Of a stretch of DNA of 64,000 nt, positions 50,404-61,422 are shown one piece after another; positions within the stretch are counted from its first letter, which is position 1, and each line of letters opens with the position of its first letter. Under the pieces are notes generated by a model. The model saw only the letters and a program-made list of their open reading frames with translations, was not told where the DNA came from and made no database searches. The DNA comes from Streptosporangium saharense (GTDB lineage Bacteria; Actinomycetota; Actinomycetes; Streptosporangiales; Streptosporangiaceae): positions 1,240,001 through 1,304,000 of the forward strand of contig NZ_JACHJP010000002.1 in NCBI RefSeq assembly GCF_014203715.1, read 5' to 3'. The translations under genes were made by a program, and so were the position numbers.

Positions 50404-51201
50404 TCAGCGGACGAACTTCCCCCGAACGTGCACCGGGACCCCGGTGCCGAGCAGGCCGGGCAGGACCGCGGCGACGTTCATCGGCAGCCGTACGCAGCCG
50501 TGCGAGGCCGGGGCCAGCGGCACGGAGAGCGCGCCGTGCAGGGCGATGCCGCCGTTGAAGAAGATCGGGTTGTAGAGCTGCCCGAGGTAGGACCTGTGCC
50601 AGCCGCTCCTGCGCCAGGTCGTCTTGTAGTCACCCGTGGGCGTGCGGGCGTTGCCGCAGAACCGCTGGGTCTTGCCCTCCCAGGTGGCCGTCTCGCAGTA
50701 CGGGATGCCGCTGCCCGAGGAGATGTGGCTGATCAGCTTCACCCTGCCGTTGAGGTACAGCACCATCACCTGCTGGGTGAGGTTGACCTCGACCCTGGTC
50801 GGCCTGCCGTTGGGCACCAGCACCCTCGGCGCCCTGGGGTTCTGTAGAGCGTTCCAGGTCTTCCTGGTCACGGTGCTGGTCGGCGCGATGCCGTTGATCT
50901 TCTGGAAGGCCCAGAGCGCGGTCAGGGTCGTGCCGCCGTAGCGCCCGTCCACCGTGCCCGGCAGGTAGCCCAGCTCCCTCAGCCTGGTCTGGAGCGCCTT
51001 GACCGCCGTCCCCTTCGCGCCGAGCTTCAGCGTCTGGCCGGGGGCGACGAAACCCGGCGCCGCAGCCGTGACCGCGGTCGCCGCGGAGGTGGCGACCTGG
51101 GCGTCGGCGACGCCGGGCGAGGCCGACAGCACCGTCCCCGTCGTCACCAGCGCCGTCACCAGCGCGGCCACTCCGAACCGTCCTCCCATCCCCATCACCA
51201 T
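50404..51201 (-). CDS. secreted L,D-transpeptidase with peptidoglycan-binding domain
   Basis: This enzyme should make 3-3 cross-links in peptidoglycan or attach proteins to it. The 265-residue product has a signal peptide (residues 1-32), a peptidoglycan-binding repeat (GAKGTAVKALQTRLRELGYL) and a YkuD catalytic domain with ALHGALSVPLAPASHGCVRL, where Cys is the nucleophile. It is exported and acts outside the membrane. AGGAGG precedes a run of ATG codons; I use the second, at 51201, and the first or fourth are equally possible. It is a single gene ended by its own terminator. Confidence 0.93.
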   Translation of the reverse strand: MVMGMGGRFGVAALVTALVTTGTVLSASPGVADAQVATSAATAVTAAAPGFVAPGQTLKLGAKGTAVKALQTRLRELGYLPGTVDGRYGGTTLTALWAFQKINGIAPTSTVTRKTWNALQNPRAPRVLVPNGRPTRVEVNLTQQVMVLYLNGRVKLISHISSGSGIPYCETATWEGKTQRFCGNARTPTGDYKTTWRRSGWHRSYLGQLYNPIFFNGGIALHGALSVPLAPASHGCVRLPMNVAAVLPGLLGTGVPVHVRGKFVR

Positions 51202-51313
51202 CATCCCCTCCTGTAAGTCAAGTCCGAACAACGGACCATAGCGCACGAACCACCTACTCCCCGACAACGGTTATGAAGAGGTAATGGATGGTCAACCCGT
51301 TTAGAGTGGCCGG

Positions 51314-51793
51314 GTGCCAGAAAAGTTGCATCCCAACGTCGAGAAGGTCGCCGCCGCCCTGCGGGAGCACGGCGTCACCGGGGAGATCGTCGTCTTCGAC
51401 GAGGCGACGCCGACCGCCGCGACCGCGGCGGCGCAGCTCGGCTGCGAGGTCGGCGCCATCGCCAACAGCCTGATCTTCGACGCCGACGGCGCGCCGCTCC
51501 TCGTGCTGACCAGCGGCGCCCACCGAGTGGACACCGACCTGATCGCCGAGACGGTCGGCGCGGTGAGGGTACGGCGGGCCGCCCCCGACTTCGTCCGCGC
51601 GGCGACCGGTCAGGTCATCGGCGGCGTCGCCCCGCTCGGGCACCCCGCCCCGATCAGGACGCTGGTCGACGTCTGGCTCGACAGGCACGAGGTGGTCTGG
51701 GCGGCGGCCGGACACCCGCACACGGTCTTCCCGACCTCCTTCGCCGAACTGGTCCGCGTCACCGGCGGAACCCCGGCCGAGGTCGAGCGCTGA
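51314..51793 (+). CDS. YbaK/EbsC-family aminoacyl-tRNA deacylase
   Basis: A 159-residue protein of the YbaK/ProX editing fold, which removes wrong amino acids from tRNA. Recognised from VVFDEATPTAATAAAQLGCE and the AIANSLIFDADG and GGVAPLGHP blocks. The start is GTG 51314 and no ribosome site precedes it. A -10-like TAGAGT (51302-51307) ends six bases upstream, so a leaderless mRNA is likely. The tRNA substrate cannot be told from sequence. Confidence 0.88.
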   Translation: MPEKLHPNVEKVAAALREHGVTGEIVVFDEATPTAATAAAQLGCEVGAIANSLIFDADGAPLLVLTSGAHRVDTDLIAETVGAVRVRRAAPDFVRAATGQVIGGVAPLGHPAPIRTLVDVWLDRHEVVWAAAGHPHTVFPTSFAELVRVTGGTPAEVER

Positions 51794-51868
51794 CCACCGG
51801 CTCACCCGCAGGTCACTTTGGTACCTTCGAGCGGTCCTCATGTTGATTGTCCTGCTAGGGTGCGTTGC

Positions 51869-52420
51869 GTGATCGAACTGCGACGGGTCGACCCCGAGGA
51901 GTTCACCGCGAAACTCGACGCGGTTCTCGACGTCTACACCGCGGCGATGCTCCCGCCCGCCGACCAGCTCACCGGGCGAAGGGCGATCATCAGGGGCCAC
52001 GCCTCCTACACCGGGTTCACCTGTCTGCTCGCCGAGCGCGCCGACGGCAGGACGGTCGGCGTCGCCTACGGCTTCCACGGCGAGCCCGGCCAGTGGTGGC
52101 ACGGCGTCGTCCGTCAGGCGCTCACCGAGCACGACGGGCAGGCCAGGACGGGCGAGTGGCTCGACGACGCCTTCGAACTGGCCGAGATCCACGTCCACCC
52201 CGACTATCAGGGCAAGGGCGTGGGCAGGGCCATGGTCACCGGCCTGTGCGCGGGGCGCCTGGAGCGCACCGCCGTACTGTCGACCCGTGACCAGGAGACC
52301 GCGGCCCGTCACCTCTACCGCAGCCTCGGCTTCGGCGACCTGCTGACCGGGTTCGTCTTCCCCGGCGGCCAGGAGCGCTACGCGATCCTCGGCACCCGGC
52401 TCCCCCTGGCCGGTTCCTAG
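51869..52420 (+). CDS. GNAT-family acetyltransferase
   Basis: A 183-residue GNAT protein. The acetyl-CoA loop reads VHPDYQGKGVGRAMVTGL, and the C-terminal AARHLYRSLGF is typical of the fold. I use GTG 51869 (IELRRVDPEEF), which has TAGGGT seven bases upstream and no ribosome site; the frame is open back to 51818. It lies 75 bases after ybaK and its stop overlaps the convergent metF stop at a shared CTAG. The acceptor substrate is unknown. Confidence 0.86.
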   Translation: MIELRRVDPEEFTAKLDAVLDVYTAAMLPPADQLTGRRAIIRGHASYTGFTCLLAERADGRTVGVAYGFHGEPGQWWHGVVRQALTEHDGQARTGEWLDDAFELAEIHVHPDYQGKGVGRAMVTGLCAGRLERTAVLSTRDQETAARHLYRSLGFGDLLTGFVFPGGQERYAILGTRLPLAGS

Positions 52421-53349
52421 ACCGCCAGCGGGGCCGCCCCGGTCCTGACGTCGAGGGCCTGGAAGACCTCCCGGGTCGCGCTCGACCGGTTGAAGGTGAT
52501 GAAGTGGATGCCGGGCGCGCCCTCGTCGAGCAGCGTCTGACACAGCTCGGCGGCGTGCTCGATGCCCAGGCTGCGCACCGCTGCGGGGTCGTGCGCGACG
52601 GCCTCGAACCTGGCGGCGACCTCGGGCGGGAACGGCGCCCCGGAAAGCTGCTCCGAGCGGGCGATCGTGCTCATCTGGGTGACGGGCATGATGCCGGGAA
52701 TGATCGGGGTCTCGCATCCGCGGGCGGTCACCCGGTCACGCAGCCTCAGATAGTCCTCCGCGCGGAAGAACATCTGCGTGATCGCGTAGTCGGCGCCAGA
52801 GCGGCACTTGCGCACGAAGTGCTCGGTGTCGGCCTCGACCGAGACGGACCTGGGGTGCTTGTAGGGGAAGGCGGCCACGCCGACGCAGAAGTCGCCGGAC
52901 TGGCGGATGAGCCTGACCAGCTCCTCGGCGTACTGCACCCCCTCGGGGTGGCGGATCCACTCTCCCGTCACGTCGCCGGGCGGGTCGCCCCGCACGGCGA
53001 GGATGTTGCGCACGCCCGCCCCGGCGAACCTGCCGACCAGGTGACGCAGCTCACGCAGGGAGTGGTTGACGGCGGTGAAGTGGGCGACCGGGGTCAGCGT
53101 CGTCTCGTGGGCGAGCCGCTCCACGATCTCGACCGTCCGGTCGCGGGTGCCGCCACCGGCGCCGTAGGTGACCGAGACGAACGTGGGCCGCAGGGCCTCA
53201 AGCTCCCTGATGGCTCGCCAGAGCTGCCGCTCCCCCTCGTCGGTCTTCGGAGGGAAGAACTCGAACGAGAACGACCGGCCACCGGTGGCGAGAAGCTCGC
53301 GGACGGTGGGCACGCGTTCGGGAAAGACTGACGAGCGACCCAGAGCCAT
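52417..53349 (-). CDS. metF: 5,10-methylenetetrahydrofolate reductase
   Basis: MetF makes 5-methyl-THF for methionine synthesis. The 310-residue flavoprotein has SFEFFPPKTDEGERQLWRAI, VTYGAGGGTRDRT, LAVRGDPPG and DYAITQMFF, all family blocks. The frame runs open to 53640, but ATG 53349 gives normal length and has CTAGGAGC upstream. It is divergent from the polyprenyl synthase gene, as in other actinomycetes. Confidence 0.95.
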   Translation of the reverse strand: MALGRSSVFPERVPTVRELLATGGRSFSFEFFPPKTDEGERQLWRAIRELEALRPTFVSVTYGAGGGTRDRTVEIVERLAHETTLTPVAHFTAVNHSLRELRHLVGRFAGAGVRNILAVRGDPPGDVTGEWIRHPEGVQYAEELVRLIRQSGDFCVGVAAFPYKHPRSVSVEADTEHFVRKCRSGADYAITQMFFRAEDYLRLRDRVTARGCETPIIPGIMPVTQMSTIARSEQLSGAPFPPEVAARFEAVAHDPAAVRSLGIEHAAELCQTLLDEGAPGIHFITFNRSSATREVFQALDVRTGAAPLAV

Positions 53350-53491
53350 GCTCCTAGGGTACTGGCCGCCCGACCGGCCGCCACAATCGTGATCGCCCCA
53401 ATGTCCTTGCCGCTCCCCCTGATCTCCGTGGTGGGCCTCCACAGGACACCGCGGACATAACCCCACATCTCCGGGCCGATAATCTCGGTGC

Positions 53492-54559
53492 ATGACCCCT
53501 TCCGCGGCCGCCCTCGACACCATCCGTTCCGAAGTGGATCGCTCCCTGCGGGAGTTCGTCGACCGGCAGCGCCCCCTGGTCGGCGCGCCCGAGCTGGCCC
53601 CGCTGGTCGCCGCGGCCGAGGAGTTCCTCGCGGGCGGCAAGCGGCTGCGGCCCGCCTTCTGTTACTGGGGCTGGCACGGCGCGGGCGGGGACGACGACCC
53701 GGCGCTGTTCACCGCCGCCGCCTCCCTTGAGCTGCTCCAGGCGAGCGCCCTGGTGCACGACGACGTGATGGACGCCAGTGACCTGCGCAGGGGCATGCCG
53801 TCGGCGCACCGCAGGTTCCAGGCGATGCACGAGAAGTCGGGCTGGCGCGGCTCGGCGGAGCAGTTCGGCGAGGGAGCCGCCATCCTGCTCGGCAACCTGC
53901 TGCTCATCTGGTCCGGGGAGATGTGGCGCAACAGCGGGCTGCCCGCCGAGTCGCTGGCCGCCGCCCAGCGGATCCACGACCACATGCGCACCGAGCTGAT
54001 GTGCGGGCAGTACCTCGACCTGCTTGAGCAGGCGCACGAGGAGAACACCTTCGACAGCGCGCTGCGCGTCGCCCTCTTCAAGAGCGGCAAGTACTCCGTC
54101 GAGCAGCCGCTCAGGCTCGGCCTGGTGCTGGCCGCGCGGGGGCGCGAGCCGTGGATCGACCGGCTCTGCGAGGAGTACGGCCGCCACGTCGGCATCGCCT
54201 TCCAGCTCCGCGACGACATCCTCGGCGTGTTCGGCGACCCTGCGGAGACGGGCAAGCCCGCCGGGGACGACCTCCGGGAGGGCAAGCGGACGATGCTCGT
54301 CGCCCGTGCCCTGGCCGCGGCGACCCCGTCGCAGGCCAGGACGGTCGAGGAGACGCTCGGCGACCCCGACCTGGACGCGGCCGGGGTGGCCGGGCTGCGT
54401 CAGATCATCGAGGAGACCGGGGCCCTCGCGGCGTGCGAGAACATGATCAAGGAGTATCTCGACCATGCCCTCGCCTCGCTTGAGGGCGCCCCGATCACCC
54501 CTGAGTCCCGTACGGCGCTGGCCGACCTGGCCGTCGCCGCCACGTCACGGCGTACCTGA
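53492..54559 (+). CDS. polyprenyl diphosphate synthase
   Basis: A trans-prenyl chain-elongating enzyme using isopentenyl diphosphate. The 355-residue protein has the first aspartate motif DDVMD at 90-94 (with VHD before it), GGKRLRP at 48-54, and the second motif FQLRDDILGVFGD near 234-246. The product length is not readable. The start is ATG 53492 with no ribosome site, six bases after a -10-like TAATCT (53480-53485), so probably leaderless. It converges on thiE with a 12-base gap. Confidence 0.93.
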   Translation: MTPSAAALDTIRSEVDRSLREFVDRQRPLVGAPELAPLVAAAEEFLAGGKRLRPAFCYWGWHGAGGDDDPALFTAAASLELLQASALVHDDVMDASDLRRGMPSAHRRFQAMHEKSGWRGSAEQFGEGAAILLGNLLLIWSGEMWRNSGLPAESLAAAQRIHDHMRTELMCGQYLDLLEQAHEENTFDSALRVALFKSGKYSVEQPLRLGLVLAARGREPWIDRLCEEYGRHVGIAFQLRDDILGVFGDPAETGKPAGDDLREGKRTMLVARALAAATPSQARTVEETLGDPDLDAAGVAGLRQIIEETGALAACENMIKEYLDHALASLEGAPITPESRTALADLAVAATSRRT

Positions 54560-54571
54560 CGGGGAACACGA

Positions 54572-55216
54572 TCAGGGGAGTCCGGCGGTCAGGCGCCTCC
54601 TGAACTCCCCCGCCGCGGCCTTCGGGTCGTCCGCCTCGGTGATGGCCCGCACGACCACCACCCGGCGTACGCCGTACGACATGACCTCGTCGAGGTTGGA
54701 CAGGTCGATGCCGCCGATGCCGAACCAGGGCCGGTCCGTCTCCAGCGCCGCGGCGTGCCTGAGCAGCTCGGGGCCGGGGGCGTGCCTGCCCGGTTTGGTG
54801 GGTGTCGGCCAGATGGGGCCGCAGCAGAAATAGTCGACTCCCGGCTCGACGGCCGCGGCGGAGGCCTCCTGCGGGGCGTGAGTGGAACGCCCGATGAGGA
54901 GGTCGTCGCCGAGGATGTCGCGGGCGACCCGTACGGGAAGGTCGTCCTGGCCGAGATGGAGCACGTCGGGGCGGGCGGCGTGGGCGATGTCGGCCCTGTC
55001 GTTGACCGCGAGCAGTTTGCCGTGGCGGTCACAGGCCTCGCGGAAGACCTCAAGGAGGGCGAGTTCCTCGCGCGCCTCAAGGCCCTTCTCACGGAGCTGG
55101 ACGATGTCGACCCCACCGGCGAGGGCGGCGTCGAGGAAGTCGGCCAGGTCACCGCGGTCGCGGCGCCCGTCGGTGCAGAGATAGAGGCGGGCGTCAGAAA
55201 GCAAGCGCCTGGGCAC
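54572..55216 (-). CDS. thiE: thiamine-phosphate synthase
   Basis: ThiE joins the thiazole and pyrimidine halves of thiamine. Recognised from [49 protein letters not shown], the phosphate-binding [11 protein letters not shown] and a normal length of 214 residues. I start it at GTG 55216, which overlaps the end of the next gene; the frame's extension to 55414 is that gene in another frame. It has no visible TPP riboswitch of its own. Confidence 0.93.
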   Translation of the reverse strand: MPRRLLSDARLYLCTDGRRDRGDLADFLDAALAGGVDIVQLREKGLEAREELALLEVFREACDRHGKLLAVNDRADIAHAARPDVLHLGQDDLPVRVARDILGDDLLIGRSTHAPQEASAAAVEPGVDYFCCGPIWPTPTKPGRHAPGPELLRHAAALETDRPWFGIGGIDLSNLDEVMSYGVRRVVVVRAITEADDPKAAAGEFRRRLTAGLP

Positions 55217-55568
55217 GTCTCTTGACCTCGGTGTGGCGGCCCGCGACGATCGCGTCCACCGGGGACCCGGGAAGGGTCTCGTCTGGGGTGAAGAGCCACC
55301 GGAGCGACTCGACGTCGTCGTATCCGGCGTCGAGCAGCACGGTGAGCGTGCCCGGCAGTCCCTTGACGACGTCGCCGTCGGCGAGGAAGGCGGCGGGAAC
55401 CTGTGGCTCGCCACCGCCCCTTCGCACTCCGATGAGTTTGCGGTCCTTGAGAAGTTGCTTCGCGCGACCGGTGCTGAGGTTGAGTCTCCTGGCGACCTCG
55501 GTCAGGGTGAGCCACTCGCCCACCAACTGGTCTGTTTCCCGGTCGATCTGCGCAACAGAAAGCGTCAC
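55194..55568 (-). CDS. Rv2175c-like winged-helix DNA-binding protein
   Basis: A 124-residue protein matching the mycobacterial Rv2175c family: an N-terminal winged helix-turn-helix ([20 protein letters not shown], then [14 protein letters not shown]) and a C-terminal part with [20 protein letters not shown]. In Mycobacterium the neighbouring kinase PknL phosphorylates this protein. Here a PASTA kinase lies 3.8 kb away, with the thiamine genes between them. The start is GTG 55568. Its end overlaps thiE, so the two are cotranscribed. Confidence 0.85.
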   Translation of the reverse strand: MTLSVAQIDRETDQLVGEWLTLTEVARRLNLSTGRAKQLLKDRKLIGVRRGGGEPQVPAAFLADGDVVKGLPGTLTVLLDAGYDDVESLRWLFTPDETLPGSPVDAIVAGRHTEVKRRAQALAF

Positions 55569-55619
55569 GAATCCACCACTACCACATCGAGCCTTCCGCC
55601 AAACACCCCGGTGAGGAGG

Positions 55620-56792
55620 TCAGGCTACCGTGCAGTCGCGCAGCGCCACCGCGGGATCGGCCAGACGCCGAGCGTCGAGCCGCTGACCGCCCTCGATGAG
55701 GCGGCGCCCCTGCAGGAGGTCGCGGGGGCGGTTCACCGCCAGGACCGCGGCCAGCCTGCCGTCCTCGCGGACCCAGCAGGCCCCCCACCTGGGGTCGGTC
55801 GCCGGATCGCCGCGCAGGACGAGGAGCTCGTCGTCGTGGTGACCGGCGTACTGCACCATGTGCCCGAACTGCTCCGACCAGAAGTAGGGCACCGGGTCGT
55901 AGACCGCGTCGCCACCCATGAGCGCGGCCACCGCGACCTCGGGGGCGCCGAGCGCGGTGTCCCAGTGCTCGACGCGCAGGCGGCGGCCGTACCGGCGCGA
56001 CCACCAGGCGGCGCAGTCGCCGACGGCGACCACCCCGGGCAGCGAGGTGCGCAGGTGCTCGTCGGTGACGACGCCGTTGTCCAGCTCGACGCCGGAACCG
56101 GCCAGCCACTCGACGGCGGGCCGTACGCCGACGCCGGTGACGACCACGTCGGCCCTGACCCGTGAGCCGTCGGCCAGGGTGAGCCCGTCATGGTCGACGG
56201 AGGCGACCTGGACGCCCAGGCGCAGCTCGACACCCGCCTGTTCGTACCAGCGGGCGGTGTGCGCGCCGACGGGCCCCAGGGCCTGGGAGAGCGGCAGGTC
56301 GGCCGCCTCGACGACGGTCACCGCGCAGTTCGCCCTGGCGGCGGCGGTCGCGACCTCGGCGCCGATCCAGCCCGCCCCGATGACGGCGACCCTCGTGCCC
56401 GCGACGAGCCGCTCGCGCAGGGCGAGCGCGTCGTCGATGGTGCGCAGCACGTGCTGCTCACCGTCGCCGCGCAACCGGACGGGACGGGCACCGGTGGCGA
56501 TGACCAGCCCGTCGTAGGCGACCTCGCCCTCGGTGGTCTCCACCACGCCCGGCCGCAGCCCCTTGGCGGCCACCCCCGCGCGGAAGTCGACCTCAAGGGC
56601 GTCGAGATCGGAGTCGACGACCGTGGAGTCCGTCTCCCCCAGCAGGACGGACTTCGACAGCGGGGGACGGTCGTAGGGGCGGTGCGCCTCCTCGCCCATC
56701 AACGTGATCGTGCCGGCGAACCCTCGGGCTCGTAACGCCTCGACACTGCGTACGCCGGCCAGCCCGGCGCCAACCACCACGACATGATTCAC
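55620..56792 (-). CDS. FAD-dependent NAD(P)H oxidoreductase, ferredoxin-reductase-like
   Basis: A 390-residue flavoprotein. It has an N-terminal FAD site (VVVVGAGLAGVRSVEALR; GAGLAG at 8-13), the YDRPPLSKSVLL block typical of oxygenase-coupled ferredoxin reductases, a second NAD site (VAVIGAGWIGAEVATAAARA, about 144-163), and a third GVVAVGDCA motif. The C-terminal domain is of the reductase type. It has no ribosome site; a TAGGCT lies eight bases upstream (56801-56806), so it is probably leaderless. Its electron partner is not in the window. Confidence 0.9.
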   Translation of the reverse strand: MNHVVVVGAGLAGVRSVEALRARGFAGTITLMGEEAHRPYDRPPLSKSVLLGETDSTVVDSDLDALEVDFRAGVAAKGLRPGVVETTEGEVAYDGLVIATGARPVRLRGDGEQHVLRTIDDALALRERLVAGTRVAVIGAGWIGAEVATAAARANCAVTVVEAADLPLSQALGPVGAHTARWYEQAGVELRLGVQVASVDHDGLTLADGSRVRADVVVTGVGVRPAVEWLAGSGVELDNGVVTDEHLRTSLPGVVAVGDCAAWWSRRYGRRLRVEHWDTALGAPEVAVAALMGGDAVYDPVPYFWSEQFGHMVQYAGHHDDELLVLRGDPATDPRWGACWVREDGRLAAVLAVNRPRDLLQGRRLIEGGQRLDARRLADPAVALRDCTVA

Positions 56793-56918
56793 AACTCACG
56801 AGCCTAAGCGCCCTGCCCGACCCTCTGCCATTAGCTGTTTGATAACGAAAACGGTATTTAGCTCACATCCAACGCAGTGAGGGCGTCACCACAGCCCTTA
56901 AGGTGGAAGCGAACAGAC

Positions 56919-57110
56919 GCGCGGGAGCCCGGGGCGTACCGGGCTGAGAGGAGGGCTACGGAGCGACGCGGACCGTCGAAAGCCCGCTGACGTGCTGATA
57001 CACCGTGCCGGGCGCACGGGTCACACGGACGGCGGCGACGATCCAGGCGCGACCGTCAGCGGCCCTCGACCGCCAGGAACCTGATCCGGGTCATGCCGGC
57101 GAAGGGAGCG
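56919..57110 (+). promoter_or_regulatory. TPP riboswitch with expanded arm, upstream of thiO
   Basis: The conserved TPP aptamer halves are present: CGGGAGCCCGGGGCGTACC and CTGAGAGG (56944-56951), then GAACCTGATCCGGGTCATG, CCGGCGAAGGGAGCG (57077-57110). Between them are about 126 bases, against roughly 30-50 in usual examples. The insert can pair (GAGGGC near 56951 with GCCCTC near 57063), so it extends the variable P3 arm. The thiO ATG lies 11 bases beyond the aptamer and its GGGAG ribosome site is inside the P1 end, so TPP should block translation. Confidence 0.92.
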
Positions 57111-57120
57111 GGGGGTACGG

Positions 57121-59239
<2,119 letters not shown>

Positions 59240-59332
59240 AGACCATGACTCCTTAGAGATCGGTCAACTTCTCCGCATCGGTTTCGAACACGCCGACCCT
59301 GTGGGCGCCAAATCGCCCGTAAACTCTGCCGG

Positions 59333-61306
59333 GTGGACACGACGCTTACGGACCCCCTGGTCGGGAAACTCCTCGACGGGCGTTACCGCGTCGAGTCCCG
59401 GATCGCCCGGGGCGGGATGGCGACCGTATACCTGGCTCTGGACGTCCGGCTCGACCGCACGGTCGCCGTGAAGGTGATGCACCGCAACCTCGCCGAGGAC
59501 CCCGCCTTCGTGCGCAGGTTCATCGGCGAGGCCAAGTCGGTGGCGAGTCTGTCGCACCCCAACGTGGTGCACGTGTTCGACCAGGGGACGGACGGGGGCA
59601 ACGTCTACCTGTCGATGGAGTACGTCCCCGGGCGCACCCTGCGCGACGTGCTCCGCGAGCGGGGCAGACTGCCCGCCCGCGAGGCCCTGGAGGTCATGAT
59701 CCCGGTCCTGGCCGCGCTGGGGGCCGCCCACCAGGCCGGGATGATCCACCGGGACGTCAAGCCGGAGAACGTGCTGCTCGCCGACGACGGGCGGGTCAAG
59801 GTCGTGGACTTCGGCCTGGCCCGCGCGATCGAGGCGACGAACCAGACGCGCACGGGCGTCATGATCGGCACCATCGGCTACATGTCGCCGGAGCAGGTGA
59901 CGGCGGGCTCCGCCGACGCCCGCAGCGACGTCTACGCCGCGGGGATCATGCTGTTCGAGCTGGTCACCGGGCGTCAGCCGTACGAGGGCGAGACGCCGAT
60001 GTCGGTGGCCTACCGGCACGTCCACGACACCGTGCCGCCGCCCTCCTCGCTGCTGCCGGACATCTCACCGCTGATCGACACGCTGGTGGCCCAGGCGACG
60101 GCGCGCGATCCCGCGATGCGTCCGGTGGACGCGACCGCGCTGCTGGTCGCCGCGGTCGAGGCGCACAGGACGCTGCCCAGGGACAGCGGCCCCGCACCGG
60201 CCGGTGCCACGGGACAGGCGACGGGTCCCACGGGCGGGCACGCCGCCGCGGGGTTCCGTCAGCCCCCCGCCCCACAGGCCGGTGTCAACCACACGCTGAT
60301 CCAGCCCAGGGGCGACCTGCTCACCGGCCCCGCGGCCGACCTGCAACCGCCCGCCCCGGCGCGCAGGAGGTTCCGGCCGAACTGGTACCTCGTCGCGCTG
60401 GCCGTGGTGATGGTGGTCGCGGTCGGGGTGACCGGCTGGCTGTTCTCCCAGAACAGCACGATCGTCGTCCCGGTCCTCACCGGCAAGAACGTCAACGTCG
60501 CCGAGAGCGAGGCCAGGGCCCGCGGCTTCCTCGTCGAGATCGGCAAGCCGGAGAACAACGAGAAGGTGCCGAAGGGCAACGTCATCAGGACCGAGCCGGT
60601 CGCGGGCGCCGAGGTGGACAAGCAGACCAAGCTCGTGCTGTTCCCCTCCGACGGTCCCAAGCGGGTCGCGGTGCCCAACGTGGTCGGCATGACCGAGGCG
60701 CAGGCGCGGTCGGACCTGGCCAAGGTGGCGCTGACCGTCGACGAGGTCAAGAAGCAGCCCAGCGACACCGTGCCGCGCGGGCAGGTCATGCGGACCGTCC
60801 CCGCCGTGGGCAACCGGGTCAGGGAGGGCACCAAGGTCGATCTGCTGGTGAGCGCGGGCGTGGTCGCGCCCGACGTCAAGGGCATGCCCCGTGACCAGGC
60901 GGACGCCTTCCTGCGCGGCGCCGGGTTCGTGCCCGAGTTCGTCGAGCAGACCGACGCCGCCCAGCCCTGCACGGTCATCGCCCAGGACCCGCAGCCGAAC
61001 GCGGAGATCGACAGGGGCGCGACCATCAGGCTCACCCTGTCGCTGTGCAACAACCCCCAGTGGCACTGGCCCTGGGAGATCAACAACAACTCCGTGCCCG
61101 GCGACAACGGCGCCCAGCAGGGCCAGCCCCTGGTGGTCGTCCCCAACGTGATGTTCAAGGACGTCAAGGCGGCCCGTGAGGAGCTGCGCGTCGCGGGGAT
61201 GAAGGTGTCCGTGCGCAGGGGGATGGGCAGGGGCAGGGTCCTGGCGCAGCGCCCGCCCGGCGGCCAGCAGGTCCCCCCGGGCACCGAGGTGACCCTCTGG
61301 CACTGA
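59333..61306 (+). CDS. PASTA-domain serine/threonine protein kinase
   Basis: A 657-residue membrane kinase. The N-terminal kinase domain (about 15-280) has RGGMATVYLA, Lys47, HRDVKPEN at 139-146, DFG at 159-161 and GTIGYMSPE at 179-187, so it should be active. A Pro/Gly linker follows, then one membrane helix (351-371) and four external PASTA repeats (about 376-440, 444-508, 509-575, 604-657), which in relatives bind cell-wall fragments. It matches the PknL/PknB type. It starts at GTG 59333, seven bases after TAAACT (59320-59325), with no ribosome site. PknL acts on Rv2175c, whose homologue is nearby. Confidence 0.95.
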   Translation: MDTTLTDPLVGKLLDGRYRVESRIARGGMATVYLALDVRLDRTVAVKVMHRNLAEDPAFVRRFIGEAKSVASLSHPNVVHVFDQGTDGGNVYLSMEYVPGRTLRDVLRERGRLPAREALEVMIPVLAALGAAHQAGMIHRDVKPENVLLADDGRVKVVDFGLARAIEATNQTRTGVMIGTIGYMSPEQVTAGSADARSDVYAAGIMLFELVTGRQPYEGETPMSVAYRHVHDTVPPPSSLLPDISPLIDTLVAQATARDPAMRPVDATALLVAAVEAHRTLPRDSGPAPAGATGQATGPTGGHAAAGFRQPPAPQAGVNHTLIQPRGDLLTGPAADLQPPAPARRRFRPNWYLVALAVVMVVAVGVTGWLFSQNSTIVVPVLTGKNVNVAESEARARGFLVEIGKPENNEKVPKGNVIRTEPVAGAEVDKQTKLVLFPSDGPKRVAVPNVVGMTEAQARSDLAKVALTVDEVKKQPSDTVPRGQVMRTVPAVGNRVREGTKVDLLVSAGVVAPDVKGMPRDQADAFLRGAGFVPEFVEQTDAAQPCTVIAQDPQPNAEIDRGATIRLTLSLCNNPQWHWPWEINNNSVPGDNGAQQGQPLVVVPNVMFKDVKAAREELRVAGMKVSVRRGMGRGRVLAQRPPGGQQVPPGTEVTLWH

Positions 61307-61319
61307 GCCCGCTGGCCAC

Positions 61320-61402
61320 TGAGCCTTCCGGTGCCTTCCGGTGCCTTCCAGGGGCTTTCGGTGCCAGGGGCTCCAGTGCTGAGGGCTCTGGTGCCGAGCC
61401 TT
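61320..61402 (+). repeat. short degenerate tandem repeat between pkn and glycerate kinase
   Basis: The gap between the two convergent genes contains repeats of a CCTTCCGGTG-like unit followed by looser GGGGCTNNNGTGC units. They are not long enough to be a named element and probably arose by slippage. No good terminator hairpin is seen, apart from weak self-pairing GGCTC/GAGCC. Confidence 0.5.
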
Positions 61403-61422
61403 CCCGGCCCCGCCCCGGTGGG

